Shown here: one piece after another, positions 1-11,300 of the stretch
Position numbering within the stretch: the first letter of the stretch is position 1
Layout of the letters: every line of letters starts with the position of its first letter
Source: Ryuthela nishihirai
Lineage: Eukaryota; Arthropoda; Arachnida; Araneae; Heptathelidae
DNA: 64,000 nt
Direction of reading: 5' to 3'
NCBI GenBank assembly: GCA_038380435.1
Contig: JAWZYU010000019.1
Coordinates: forward strand, 29,661,801 to 29,725,800
Position numbers and translations under genes: made by a program
The notes under the pieces: generated by a model
What the model saw: the letters and a program-made list of their open reading frames with translations, nothing else
Database searches by the model: none
Told to the model about the DNA's origin: nothing

Positions 1-480
1 TCCATGGTCCATCTTAACACTTCATGCTAGCTTTTGATGCTTCCATGTTCTCTCTTTGATGTTTTCCTGCTCTCTCATTATATTTCCATGCTCGCCTTTG
101 ATACTTTCATGTTCACTCTTTGATACTTTCATGCTCATTCTTTGATATTTTCATGCACGCTATTTGATACTTCCATGCTCGCTCTTTGATGCTTCCATGG
201 TCCATCTTAACACTTCATGCTAGCTTTTGATGCTTCCATGTTCTCTCTTTGATGTTTTCCTGCTCTCTCTTTATATTTCCATGCTCCCTCTTGATGCATC
301 GATTTTCACTCTTTATGTTTCCATTCTCCTTAATATTCCATGCTCGCTTTTAATGATTCTATGCTCTTCTCTCTTTGATGCTTCCATGTTCTCTCTTTAA
401 CACTCCATATTGCGTTTGTTGCTTGTATGTTCCATTCTCACTATTCCATTCTATTGATGATTCCATGCTCATTCTTCCGC
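1..480. repeat. Minisatellite, about 22-24-bp unit
   Basis: Tandem, degenerate units of the type 'tttgatgcttccatgctcgc' run from the window edge to about 480. A higher-order copy is visible: the stretch beginning at 1 (tccatggtccatcttaacac) recurs at 194, a 193-bp period spanning several basic units. Short open frames read through it are a by-product of the repeat. The array probably continues beyond the left edge. Confidence 0.85.
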
Positions 481-815
481 GCTCTCTCCATATGCAAGCG
501 GAATATTTCGCTTTCACGTTTTGTGAAAAGGCTAATAGCCACAACTACAGTATCCACTCCGGAAAGTATCCTTCATGAATGATGCCACACATTACTCACT
601 AAATCTTAATTCTTAAGTGCACGCTTTTCCTTTTATAGAGCCGATTTAGCCTCCCGATTTAGGCGGACAGGGGACGACAAAAATAATTCTGTGATTTCTG
701 AAGGAATAAGACAAAAATGTACGATTTTAGAGATTACGTCATTTTTAGTGATTAATTTCAAAAGTCTTATCAGTCATTAGAGATTTATCGCGCTTTGTGA
801 AAGGAAAGCCAAATT
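481..815. other. No recognised feature
   Basis: AT-rich unique-looking sequence after the minisatellite. I see no exon, RNA gene or repeat that I can name. Confidence 0.5.
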
Positions 816-1328
816 AGAAACTCAATATCGTGAAGAATAAATCATTTATGGAAATGAGAAAGGAGATTAAGATCTAAATCAAGTGTAGCTAACTCTTAAA
901 TTTTAGCGATATTCATTCAATATTTAAAAAATTAAGGAAGTGCAATAGATTAGCGAGGCAAAATCATTCCTCCTTAGAAAGTTGCTTCAAAATTAATATA
1001 GATTAGAGAATAGAATTATTACATCAAATAGCATGGAAATTATATATATTAGCGAATGGATTAATATAAAAATTGTTACTCGCCTTTTGATGAGCACTTG
1101 AGATAAATTCTTCTAGAGTGAAACTTGAGATAAAATCTTGTAGAATTCTAGAATGGTTAATGGCAAATTTTGCTATTAACCACTCTAGCATTAATAATTC
1201 TTTAACTACTGTATTTAACGAATATTGCAAAAAATGCAATATTTAGATTTGATTTAGATCTTTGATCCAACTTCTTTGGCTTCAATCTCATTCCCATAAA
1301 GAGCTTTTCTTCAAGGTATTGGGTTTCT
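816..1328. mobile_element. Long foldback (palindromic) element, copy 1
   Basis: The left arm starting agaaactcaatatcg at 816 pairs with a right arm ending attgggtttct at 1328. Inside, 'ggaaatgagaaagg...gatctaaatcaa' near 850-880 is matched inversely by 'ttgatttagatc...aatctcattccc' near 1250-1295. Arms are imperfect, at least 100 bp each, with a central AT-rich part. Interior words (gatctaaatcaa, cgatattcattcaatattta) resemble those in the palindromes at 21361 and 55701, so it is probably the same non-autonomous family. No coding sequence; no clear TSD. Confidence 0.6.
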
Positions 1329-2989
1329 TGTGAGGTTTTCTAACGATACCAAATGTAAATTCTTAAATGGTTTTTAGGTGAGGGCGAGGGGTTTTCTACA
1401 TTATTTTCTGTTGAATGGTTTGATAGGGCGTCCGCTATAATTTTTATAATTTCGAGATTCTGGAGGGAGAGGTAAAACATTTATTTCTCCTCAATTTTCT
1501 TAGGACATCCACGATAATGCAGTTTTACTTTTATTTTAATTTTAATTCAAACAATCACTAAAAACAAACTCTTAAGTTATTTTATTGAAAGGAGTAGGGG
1601 AGAAGGGGTAAGATCGAATAGGAATAAACCGGAATCTTTTCTAGCATGAAATAAGAAAAAAACATTTCAGTGGTTTTCAAAAAAATTCTTGACAAACGCA
1701 GGTAATATATATTATATTTTTCAACTCCGTTCTGGTCACTAAAATTCTCAGGGGGAAAGCATGGCTTCTTCCATATCAGTCCTGGGACAGTACTGATGGT
1801 AAACTCAGACATCGTTTGAGGAAAACTCAGCAATCTTTGATTTGAATGTTTCTTAGCAACAATCTTCCTAACGTTTCTCATCTACATTGATCCCAAAACA
1901 GAATTGCAAGTTATATGGATAGGGAGAGTGCAAAAGATCAAACAAGGAAACAAGGAATTCTCCTTTCAATTGCCAATCAAATGCAATGTTCGCCATTTGT
2001 CACGTAGGCATGTCTTCGTAGATCCAACTCCACTTCTTTTTTCACATACCAGCCGACTAAGTCGAAGAGGCCTGGCACCATGCAAATTAACGTATCTCTC
2101 TTACGCATTTAAAAGTTAATTACTTTAAAAGAACATTATTATGCCGTTGTTGGATTTCCTAGAATTAGCGGAGGTGTGGTTAGCCAATTCTCCAATTTCT
2201 CCTATTCTCCGCGAATAAGCACCGCTTTGATTAATTTCAGGTATTTAAAGTTTCCCCGCTCCACCCTGCAGACACGACGGGCATAATGGGCTCCATTTGG
2301 GCTTTCTTGCGAGCCCGTACTTAACGGGGAATAACCGTTGCTTGCAGAAGTGCTCCGCCCACGGCAAAAGACGATGATTTAGTGGCCGACCGAAGAGCGT
2401 TGGAATAAGGGAAAAGATCTTTACCCAAACTCAGACACAAGAGTTTAAAAAATAAAATCGCAAGAGACACTGAAAAGAAAGAGCTTTTCTTAACTATATG
2501 TTTCAAGACTAGTCATAATCTCTTTAAGTTAACAGCGCTGCTGGATTTATCGTGCAGTTTCAGCGTTAGGGCAATAATAATCTAAGGATCTGATGTAATT
2601 TAATGCTTGCAGAGATTTTAAAAGCAGGATATGCAGAGCTGCATTCATCATGATGTTATCGCGATTTAGATGTAAAATATGCGTCAGACGGTATCAGTTA
2701 TTATTTTATCGCCGTTCAGAATGTATCAGCGGAAAATGTATAAGCCTATATAAATGATTAATTCGCCACAATTTATTATAAGCACAAAATGCATTACTCG
2801 ATATATATATATATTACAAAAAGTATTTTTGTTTGTGAAACGTTGCTGAAGTAACTGAATAGATTTTGATGGAAAATGTATTACTGTGTTGTCTGCTTGA
2901 GAAAGGATAAAAACATAAATATAAAATCTTTATTTAGCATTCTTCCTGTGATATGTAAATCTCCATCTTACAGTCTAACCATTAATGTT
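1329..2989. other. No recognised feature; AT-rich
   Basis: About 1.7 kb without a gene I can support. Short open frames near 1582-1881 (minus) and 1904-2119 (plus) match nothing I recognise and show no splice context. A short (at)n run lies near 2798-2815. Confidence 0.5.
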
Positions 2990-3360
2990 AGATTTCTGGA
3001 GGTCTCATTCCAAAAAGTTCGAATTTTCTAGACATCGAGGTCGAACTCGTAAGGATCGAATTTTCGAGTTCTCAAAGTCGAACCATGGTAGCATTTTTTA
3101 GGTCGTACTCCAAAAATTCGAATTCTCCAGATATAGAAGTCGAAACCTTAATGTTAGAATTGTCCAGATTTCGCGGTCAGAACTTTCAGGTTCGAATTCT
3201 CTAGATCTCAAAGTCGACCTCTAAAGGTCGCATTATGGAGATATCAAAGTTGCATTCCTAAATCTCAAATTTTTTGAGATATTGGGGATGAACCCGTAAG
3301 GTTCGAAATCTCGTGGCCTTACTGTCGAACTCTTGGGATCCGATTTTCTTAACTTGAAAA
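2990..3360. repeat. Degenerate tandem repeat with 'tcgaattctc..gatctcaaagtcga' motif
   Basis: The words 'gttcgaatt', 'tctagatctcaaagtcga' and 'actcgtaagg' recur irregularly every 30-60 bp from about 2997 to 3350. Units are strongly diverged and vary in length. No coding potential. Confidence 0.55.
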
Positions 3361-3857
3361 TTTCATTATTTCGGTTAATAGTTGTCACTAGACTTCCGAA
3401 AGTGATAGTCTGCACTGTTATTACCAAACAAATGTAACTTATAACAATACAGTCAGTTCTGAAATTTACGTGGGCGTTGCATTCTTGAAAAATATCCGTG
3501 AAATTCGAAAACAAATAAATCTAGCATAATATCCCCGTAAGAAATAAAGTAAATGATAAGAAAACGGGGTGGGGAAACGATGCCTCAAACCTAATACTAT
3601 ATCTACAGTGCTGCTCATAATTTAAGGAAGATTTGCAAAAATGCAAATATCTCAATAAATCCTTTTTAGAACTTAACGAAAGTTTCAGAGGATATTTATT
3701 ATCACATCTATTAATAATTACATTTGAAATAAAGAATATATCGGAGTATTTGTCTAATTACAAAATTAAGTTTCCAGTCAATCAATATATCGAAATGTTT
3801 TTTTTTTCCAATTTTGGAAAATTTTAGATCACTGTAAATATTGAAGTTAACGTTATT
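3361..3857. other. No recognised feature; AT-rich
   Basis: No gene or repeat identified. It contains only short open frames of low-complexity AT-rich sequence. Confidence 0.5.
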
Positions 3858-4078
3858 TGGGACGTTAAGCCGTCGCCTTCTATGCAGGAGAGTCTTACTT
3901 TTGTACTTAAAAGAACATGCTGGATGGTTTAGACGGGATGTTACCATCTGTCCCCTAACAGCTGTCTAATGAGTTTCCTTCCCCCAACCTTCTCTAACCA
4001 CTAGGGGTCCATGTGACCTGGCTATTTAGCCCATTGTGTGCAAAAAGTGCAGCCTGAGAGATAAAAGAACCCAATTCA
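3858..4078 (+). mobile_element. SINE-A 3' half (5'-truncated, diverged)
   Basis: Matches the distal part of the tRNA-derived SINE seen complete at 4794-5182: 'gggacgttaagccgt', 'agaacatgctggatgg', 'caaccttctct', 'ggtccatgtgacctggc', then 'gtgcaaaaagtgcagcctgagag'. The tRNA-like head is missing. It abuts the decayed Tc1 transposase on its right. Confidence 0.8.
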
Positions 4079-4082
4079 ACTC

Positions 4083-5450
4083 TCATGCTTTCAAAAAGAT
4101 TTCCAACAATGCAGAAGGCAGCAAATCCCACTCCTCCATAAGAGCATTTCTTAGCTCACGAAGGATGGGCTTGATGGCCTTGGATGGGCTTGAAGACTTG
4201 CAACTCGTCTTCTCGAAGCATCACATGAAATTCAATAGGAATGATGCCTGAGGATCCCGCTGATCAATATATTCTCAGAATATCTTCATTCTCAAGATAT
4301 TCTTTCACTATCCGAGTTTTATGTGGACGAGAGTTAATATCCATAAAAAATGAATGGCACCTCTAAAACGTTTCACATAAAGCTCTAGGATCTCGTCTCT
4401 GTACCTTAGGGCAGTTAAAGTCCCTCCTGAGAAGACATGCAGGTCAGTGCGGCCAGTGATAGTGATACCTCCAAACCAACAAACCGCTCCCACCAAAAAC
4501 GGTCCCTTTCCATGATATTCAGGGCGGGGGAGGGGGTGATAACGTGTCCACGCTCTCTCCAGATAATTTGGCGCGAGAATCACTCTTTACGATATATTGA
4601 GTGTGATTTATACGAAAAGAGAAGCTGTCTCTATTGATCACTGCTCCAATTGAAGTGCTGCCTGCTCCATTCCAGTCGTGCCCTCCGATGAGCTGAGGTC
4701 AGTGGTATGCACATACAGGTCGTTTAACATATAACCCACTTTCATGAAGTCGTCGATACACAGTTACTCTAGATACTGTTCTTCTTGTGGCAGAGGGGCG
4801 GGGGTGGCTCAGTCGGTAGCGCGCCAGGCTCGTAATCTGTAGTTTCCAGGTTCGAGCCCCAGATGGGTCAGCGTTGAGATTTATCACCGCAAAATTCTCC
4901 GCCCTGCCCACGGTCAGTAGGGGACACCGATGGGCTTGGAAAGGCCGCCGTCCGTCGGATGGGACGTTAAGCCGTGGCCCCGTGTGCGGGAGAGTCATAC
5001 CCTGTGCACTTTAAAGAACACGCTGGATGGCCTTGACGGGAGGCTACCATCTGTCTCCCAACAGCTGTTCCAGTGGGTTCCCTCCCCCAACCTTCTCTGA
5101 GCCTTCGGGGTCCATGTGACCTGGCCATTTAGCCCATGGTGTGCAAAAAAGTGCCGCTCAGAGGTAAAACAACCGAACCCAACTTCTTGTGGCAGCTGAC
5201 ACCTCTGATGCAAGTTGTTGCGCTGACATCATTCTATTGCGCCTCTAAACGATCGTCTTGAACTGTTGTTGCTCTGGGATTACTATCTGGCTGGTTCTTC
5301 TCGAGTATGTTCCAATGTCTTGAAAATACATCCAGAGTTTGAAAATTATGTTTTCCGGCACAGTCATGAATTTGGCAACCTCTCTTTGTGTTTATACTGC
5401 TTCCATCCATCCGATTGCTCTCCACCTCTGACTATCATATAAATGGTTCC
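4083..5450 (-). pseudogene. Decayed Tc1-like transposase, split by a SINE
   Basis: On the minus strand, pieces of a Tc1-family transposase can be followed in order despite several frameshifts and stops. Near 5250-5340 is a helix-turn-helix-linked segment (NPRATTVQDDRLEAQ). Then comes a segment near 4720-4790 (TVYRRLH-like). The catalytic-domain part at 4308-4583 has the typical W-R-ERGTRYHP, FGGI and GRTDLHVF-like blocks and a 'TLTALRYRDEIL' motif. A C-terminal piece near 4100-4290 is of the 'YLENEDI...NPIE' kind. Such proteins cut and paste their own element at TA sites. This copy cannot make an enzyme. SINE-A (4794-5182) is inserted between the N-terminal and catalytic parts, so the transposon is older than the SINE. 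Terminal repeats were not identified. Confidence 0.8.
4794..5182 (+). mobile_element. SINE-A, full-length reference copy with TSDs
   Basis: A 389-bp tRNA-derived SINE. The head has a pol III A box (tggctcagtcggtagcgcg) and B box (ggttcgagcccc); the anticodon-loop region reads ctcgtaa, close to an elongator tRNA-Met loop with one change. A non-tRNA body follows and ends gaggtaaaacaaccgaaccc-aa. The copy is flanked by a perfect 13-bp TSD, cttcttgtggcag, at 4781-4793 and 5183-5195, which fixes both ends. It interrupts a Tc1 transposase relic. It is GC-richer than its surroundings and close to the other young copies, so it is a recent insertion. SINEs encode no protein; mobility depends on LINE enzymes. 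Confidence 0.93.
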
Positions 5451-6684
5451 TAGTTTGCATTTTAACAAAACTGTAATCCGACACGCTCGATAAAGCCGCT
5501 CGTACTCCGAAATGAGAAGCCTCACTTCTTGAAACTGCTTTTATCGCCACCTTAATTTGAATATGGTAGGGTCTTTCGCATTGAGAAATATAAATCTAAT
5601 AACAGATAAATGTGTTATTTTACGCTGAATATTCTCCGAAACTTTCACCAAAATCCAAAAAGGATTTCTTGAGATTTTTGCAATTTTCTCCAATTCCTTA
5701 AGTTAGTGGAGAGAATACATTCCTTAACAGCAGTGTATTTTCTCCACTATTTCGCTTTTCATTATACATTATTTATTGTGATAATGAAGACTTCGTCTAA
5801 AAATGAAAGAATATAACCAATCGGTAATCCAAGCTGTCTACAATAAGAAAATAATAAGAGAATAATAATTGTTTAAGAAAAAATTTCCAACACGGGCTGA
5901 GCGCTGTTCCCAATAGCTTGCTGGTGTTGGCTGTGGTGGAAATTGGAGAGAGGTAACAATTGCAAAGTTAAGGGGTTACCTGGGTCAAATGACTGAATAA
6001 AAGCGCACGTGTAGATGCCTTTTCAACTTCTGGCACATGTTAGAAGGGTTGAGGTTCAGGTCCTTTTCCTTATTGTTACATCACCTTAAGTAGCTCTCTT
6101 CGCTTCGATTAGACAGTGGTATCGCGTTGGTTTTCAGAGACATTGCAACTACCGCGGTCCGAGTTCGAGTTTTGGTATGGCATGCTCATTTGTTCTGTCA
6201 TAACCTGCAATTAAACTTGTAGCTTTGGGAGGGGGATTATTATGATAAATTAAAGGAACGGCGTTTAAAAGGATTTCACTTGCTCTTAAAATTTCGGAAT
6301 TAAAACCGAGTTAATCAAAAAAAAAGAGAAAATGTTCGGGTGAATTAAAAAAAGTGTACATACATGACTGCTTTATTCCAAAAAAAACCGTTAATGAAAT
6401 CCTCGTAAATCGAGAGCCGACGGTAAAATTTATTAGAAAAAAGATTTTAGACCACATAAGAGCTATGATGGATTTATGAGTTGAGAACTTCCCTCAGTTT
6501 GATTTATTTAGGCAAATTCTATAATTTTGAAGCGCTTTGAATTATGTTTCTTCTTTAATAGGTTATTTAGATTTCGGAATTTTTTAAGATTGTTGAATGG
6601 AAATGAAAAAACATCGAAATCTCACATTTTAACATAGAGGGTGGTCCAAAAGTTACTGGATAATTTAGAAAAGTATTCAAACGA
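5451..6684. other. No recognised gene; possible weak tRNA-like relic near 6107-6175
   Basis: AT-rich sequence. Near 6110-6175 there are A-box-like (cagtggtatcgcg) and B-box-like (ggtccgagttcgag) words about 45 bp apart, which could be an old tRNA-derived head, but I cannot fold a convincing cloverleaf. Nothing else is identified. Confidence 0.35.
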
Positions 6685-6965
6685 ATTTATTGCACCACTA
6701 AAAACTATTCAGTATGCCACTGAAACGAACTCAATATAAGTATCGCTAAACGAATTCAGTATAAGTACCACTAAAACGATATTCAGTATACCATTAAAAA
6801 GAATTCAATGCACTACTAAAACGAAATCAGTAGACACTAAGACGAAATCGATATACCTCTAAAACGAATTTAGTATACGACTAAAACGAATTGAGTATAC
6901 GATTAAAGCGAATTGAGTATACGACTAAAACGATATTCAGTGCACCAATGAAAGGAATTAGATTT
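6685..6965. repeat. Degenerate tandem repeat, about 21-bp unit
   Basis: Repeated words 'ctaaaacgaattcagtatac' with substitutions and small indels run from about 6690 to 6960, roughly a dozen units. Simple expansion, non-coding. Confidence 0.75.
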
Positions 6966-7602
6966 TCAGAACACTGGTGACAGAAGCTGAAATTTATTTG
7001 ACGACTAACGTATGAGGTTCGGAATCAGAAAGGAACACTGTCGTCTTTAGTGACACTTCAAGCACTGACTACAAATCAATGTGAAATTTGCAACTAAAGA
7101 TGACCCTAAGAAATATTCCATGCACATAATGGTTTACCTTCTTTTTCTTATCTAGATGCTAGAACAGAATATATGGTCTATATAAATTAATATGCTAAAC
7201 GTAATAAGTTAAAGTCATTAACTTCTGTGATGGATGAAAGAACACACATCTCAAAAATTATGTGAAATATGAGGCATCCCTCTAAAGTTTAGACAGGCAC
7301 CATCAATAAAATTTAACAGAGACATTATTTAAAGTGGAGCATTAATTTCTTAAGATAATTTAACGATGCGGAAAAATTGTCCTTGTTTTAGTTCCTATAT
7401 CGTTTGAAAAGTTAGTTTGGTCTTAAAATATGCAGAAACGCTTAAGTTAAAACCGCATCAGCCGTGTAAGAAACATATGGCAATTTGGAGTTGAATATAA
7501 ATTGATGCGAATGACAAATTTGTTTACAAATAACATGAATATATTCGGAAGATTTACATAGGAAGAAATATAAAAGTTTATTCACAGTTTCATTTCTTAA
7601 GC
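6966..7602. other. No recognised feature
   Basis: AT-rich, with no supported gene, exon or named repeat. Confidence 0.5.
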
Positions 7603-7958
7603 TTAAGTTGGGTTGTTTTGCCTCTGAGCGGCACTTTTTTGTGCACAATGGGTTAAACGGCCAGGTCACAAGGGCTTTGAGAATTCAGAGAAGTTTGGGG
7701 GAGGGGACCCACTGCACAGCTGTTAAGGAAACAGATGGTAGCGTCCTGTCAAGGCCATCCATTGTGCTCAATAACGGGCACAGGGCATGGCTCTTTCGCA
7801 CATGGTCCACGACATTACGACCTTCCGATGGACGCGGCCTTTCCATGCCCATCGGTGTCGCCTTCTGTTAAGACGGAGAGTTTTGTGATAAATCTCAAAG
7901 CCGGCCCAGGCGGGACTCGAACATGGGAACTGCAGATTATGAGTCTGGCAAGCCCCGC
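7603..7958 (-). mobile_element. SINE-A, near full length, diverged
   Basis: Minus-strand copy. It begins with the reverse complement of the SINE 3' end (gggttgttttgcctctgagc) and ends in the tRNA-like head (cgggactcgaacatgggaac, then gagtctggc). The last few head bases are altered. Scattered substitutions indicate greater age than the copies at 24950 and 37306. Confidence 0.88.
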
Positions 7959-7989
7959 CCTATATACTTCAGTTAAATGTACACCATGT

Positions 7990-8330
7990 TTCTAAAGTGT
8001 TCGGACATTTCTACGTTGTTTTGAATGGAATGAAACATTCGAAGCTCCCTAACTTTTAAAATACATTTTTATGGCAAAAAATGTCACAGGAGATAAGTTT
8101 GAGTTTTCAACCAAACTTTCAGCTAAATCTCCCTAAATTTCTTTCATATCACTGGGCAACAAATTTTCATAAAAATCATGCCTCTGAGATAAAAGTAGCC
8201 ATTTTTTAAAGATTTCAAGGTGCTAAATACGAATATGGCAATGAAAATTCGAAATTGGCTACGATTTCTGAGAAATCCGCAATAGTTTCTTATATAATAG
8301 AATAATATGTACATATGACATGTATCGGTA
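7990..8330. mobile_element. Remnant of the foldback-element family
   Basis: The stretch around 8038-8105 (ttcgaagctccctaactttt, then aaaatacatttttatggca) corresponds to the arm sequence of the palindromes at 21361 and 55701 (attcgaagctctataac-like). Only one arm is evident, so this is a half element or a solo fragment. Confidence 0.45.
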
Positions 8331-8341
8331 AAAGTCCGCTT

Positions 8342-9860
8342 CTACTTCCGATGTCGCTTTGCCCGTCGATTGTTCAGCTGCTGAGGATCATCTCTGGCGA
8401 GCGTCCAACAGCAGTCAGCCAACATTGAAGTGGACCAGTTTCCCTGGTATCGTTCCTCCAACGTTGCAATGTCCTGGTGAAAATGATCACCGTGTTCATC
8501 ACTAACCATACCGCAGGTGTCGGGAAAGAAATCTAAGTGGGAATGGAGAAAGTGGATCTTTAAGGACATATTGCAATCAAGTTTGTGATACAGAGACAAC
8601 ATGTCCTTAACCAGTTTCTTGTAATTGTTTGCTCTGACATTCCCGAGGAATTTAGTTGATATCAGACGAAATATGCTCCAAAACCTTTTCTCGTCACCCT
8701 GAAGCAGGTTGTCTGGTCTCTGAACAACTCGCGGATCTGAGGATCCACAAAAATTCCCTCTTAAATTTTCGCTTCACTGAGTCGAGGGATTATATACTTG
8801 AAAGCTGATCCAGTTCGGTTCATGGTTTTTACGAAGTTTTTCATCACACCGAGTTTGATGTCTAGGGATGGTAGCAGGATTTTGTGCGTTTCTGCCAGTG
8901 CTGGGTGTTCCACATTCTTCTGTCCGACCTTCAGAGATTCACGTAGTGCAAAATACGTGTCCCTTCACGCAGTGCAAAAAGTTTTGCTCATCTGACCCAT
9001 TCACATAAGAAACAGCAATACTTCGTATATCCGAGCTACAGACCCAACAACAGAGCCACTACCTTCAAGTCACAATAGAGATGCCAGCTATACTTCCTGT
9101 ATTGAAGGCAGTTCAACAGCTGTTTTAGTTGTCATAGGTGTCTTTCGTGTAGACAGTGTGTCTGACTGGAGTGGATGGAAGTCGATTTTCAGCAACACTA
9201 CCTTGAGACTCAATTTCGAGGAGTCTATGAATAGTCGCCATTCTTGAAGAGTGATATGAATAGTGCCAAAGAGATATATGAGTCATGTATATGAATAGTG
9301 AAATATAATGAATAGTGAATAATAATGTATATGAATAGTGAATAATAAATGAGTCAAAGATATGAATAGTGCCAAGAGTGATATGAATAGTGCCAAACAT
9401 GACCTTCAAGGGACCCCCACCACGACAAGGTGGTGGTCCCTTGAAGGTCATGTTTGATTCCGAGGGCATTCATCAGGCCATCTACATCGGAGCAGAACAC
9501 AAGGTCATCTTCCTTTCTGAAGTAAGGTGCAAACTGCTCATGACGAGGTCGAAACGAAGTCACTCGGATATTGTCCTTGAGAAGATTCCATTGTTTAAGT
9601 CTTGATCTAAGTACCTTTGCTTTGGTCTTGGACAATTCCAGATCGTGAACAAGATCGTTCATTTCTTCTTCGGTGAGAATGTGTGGCGCAGATGATGCAC
9701 CATGGCAGATGTATGGATCATCATTAGACACCGAAGGCTGCGGAGAACCCGACGTTGGTTCGCCTCCCTCCTCATCGTCTGAATCGATGAAAATTCTTTT
9801 GAAGGTTTGGAAATGGGAAGGCCTTCACTCTGTGGAACTGGTCGGAGAGCAGATTGTATA
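8342..9860 (-). pseudogene. Broken copy of a multi-copy arthropod protein family of unknown function
   Basis: Translated pieces on the minus strand follow a family I know only as uncharacterised, repeatedly found in arachnid and insect genomes. In order: an N-terminal piece at 9450-9731 (EEEMNDLVHDLELSK, QWNLL, VFCSDVDGLMNALG); then WRLFIDSSK at about 9217-9243; then DLKVVALLLG and GYTKYCCFLCEW at about 9000-9080; then KILLPSLDIKLGVMKNFVK and FVDPQIREL at about 8725-8880; and a C-terminal piece at 8342-8602 (NMSLKIHFLHSHLDFFPD, DEHGDHFHQDIATLEERYQG, LADCCWTLARD). Several stops and frameshifts, plus an insertion at about 9245-9447, break the frame. I do not know its function. Its high copy number suggests that it travels with a mobile element, which is inference. 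This copy is dead. Confidence 0.72.
9244..9450. repeat. Insertion of 'atgaatagtgccaa' repeats plus a 63-bp hairpin inside the broken gene
   Basis: Repeats of 'gatatgaatagtgccaa' and 'tgaatagtgaataataatg' fill 9245-9400. They are followed by a near-perfect inverted repeat at about 9396-9457. Its outer arms (aaacatgaccttcaaggga and its complement) duplicate the interrupted coding sequence, and its inner part is the hairpin cccaccacgacaaggtgg. That hairpin core also occurs at the 5' end of the LINE at 47711 and near 11260. The 'gactattcat' word of the repeat is itself part of the interrupted gene (WRLFID codons), so the array seems to have grown from local sequence. Confidence 0.65.
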
Positions 9861-9964
9861 TTAAGGTACACTATTGTCTATTTCTTTTTTTCTTGTGATA
9901 CCTCCAGAAACAGGTGGAACCATGCAGAAGTAGCAGTCATTTGCGTGATTGCTTAGCTATCTCC

Positions 9965-10435
9965 GGGCGGGGGTGGCTCAGTCGGTAGCGCGCCAGGCTC
10001 GTAATCTGTAGTTCCCAGGTTCGAGTCCCAGCTGGGTCAGCGTTGAGATTTATCTCCGCAAAATTCCCCCCCCTGCCCACGGTCAGTAGGGGACACCGAT
10101 GGGCTTGGAAAGGCCGCCGTCCGTCGGATGGGACGTTAAGCCGTGGCCCCGTGTGCGGGAGAGCCATACCCTGTGCACGTTAAAGAACACGCTGGATGGC
10201 CTTGATGGGAGGCTACCATCTGTCACTCAACAGCTGTTCCAGTGGGTCCTCCTCCCCCAACCTTCTCTGAGACTTCGGCGTCCTTGTGGCCTGGCCATTT
10301 AGCCCATGGTGTGCAAAAAAGTGCCGCTCAGAGGTAAAACAACCGAACCCAAGGGGTTCGGTTGTTTTACCTCTGAGCGGCACTTTTTTGCACACCATGG
10401 GCTAAATGGTCAGAGGTAAAACAATCCAATCCAAA
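9965..10435 (+). mobile_element. SINE-A insertion with inverted 3' end, flanked by TSDs
   Basis: A complete + strand SINE-A (9965-10352) is followed at once by an inverted copy of its own 3' end (about 10354-10409), then by a short + strand SINE tail (cagaggtaaaacaatccaat). The inverted arms are 56 bp each (10295-10350 and 10354-10409) with a 3-bp spacer. The whole 471-bp unit lies between cttagctatctcc (9952-9964) and cttagatatctcc (10436-10448), a 13-bp TSD with one mismatch. The rearranged unit therefore arrived as, or became, a single insertion, for example by template switching during target-primed reverse transcription. The head is intact: A box tggctcagtcggtagcgcg, B box ggttcgagtccc. 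Confidence 0.9.
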
Positions 10436-10448
10436 CTTAGATATCTCC

Positions 10449-10959
10449 AACCCATAGGAACAGCAAACGGCATCGCCCCTTTTTTGCCTTTCAGCCACTT
10501 CGGAAGATTTCTTGCACACGTACTGCAGCATATATGTGGGGCTCAGGTCTTGTCCTGGTCTTGCATCCAAAATAAAACCCATACGCCGCTTTCATTATTG
10601 GAGTGATGGCCCCTTTCTGGCTTGCAAACGTTATTTCCCTTCAAACGTAACAAAATGTATCTGCACTATTAACACAGTTACGAGGCATCACTACTGCTGG
10701 ATTAAAACTACAAGGATCACTTGTATTCTACTTATGACTCGGGGATAATTGTACTATTTGTTGCCAGATGTTCAGCAACCACGGCAATCCCTGGTTCCAT
10801 CTCATGACACTACCAAGTTAACGGAAAGCCATGACTATCTACAGTCGGGGGCAAGAATACACCATATAGATGCATCTCATCCCCAACCTCACATGGCAGC
10901 AGTCCTATAGAAGGAAAGCTAACCACCGATAGAAACCTGAAATTTAATCTGTTCCCCGG
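10449..10959. other. No recognised feature
   Basis: No gene or named repeat seen; only short chance frames. Confidence 0.5.
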
Positions 10960-10984
10960 TTAGCTATGAACAAAGATATGTAGA

Positions 10985-11300
10985 TCCAAGTTCGCTCGGC
11001 ACCCGGGGTGGAGACTCTTATTGGGGCCCAGACTTTGAAAAGGGCTCGTACCTACTAGGGGACCAAATCCGTTAAGCCGTGCCCTTGAACTGCTCCATGG
11101 AGCACCTGATGTTGAGGTCTTGACACTGTCAACTGGGTCACTAAACTGGTCAGTGATGTCTTCGACCTCGGTTGGTCTTGGCTCCGTCCAACCGGGGACC
11201 ATATCCGGTCAGCAAAGTCTTCGACCGTTTGCTGGTCCCGAAGCCCCACCACCACCACCACGACTAGGTGATGGTCCCCTATCGGGGGGGGGGGGACTCA
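10985..11300 (-). mobile_element. LINE 5'-leader fragment (R1/LOA-like)
   Basis: A GC-rich island ending at about 11251-11300 with 'ccaccaccacgactaggtg', 'atggtcccctatc' and a run of G. In reverse complement this matches the start of the full LINE at 47711: a C run, then GGGA-CCA, a hairpin around TAGTCGTGGTGG, then GGGGCTT. The next part (ggtcagcaaagtcttcgacc) also resembles the same leader (ggtcggcatagccctcgac near 47640). The LINE coding region is absent, so this is a 5' fragment or a relic of a related family. Confidence 0.5.

Noticed and set aside
1582..1881. 99-codon frame, minus strand
   Set aside because: No recognisable motif, no splice or promoter context, AT-rich surroundings; compatible with chance.
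4794..5213. Open frames containing FTSERHFFAHHGLNGQ and related peptides at this and other SINE sites
   Set aside because: They are translations of SINE-A, a non-coding tRNA-derived repeat, with frames broken differently in each copy.
9980..10050. tRNA gene at SINE heads (A and B boxes present)
   Set aside because: The acceptor stem is not closed, the sequence continues into the SINE body, and TSDs bound the whole unit, so these are SINE promoters and not tRNA genes.
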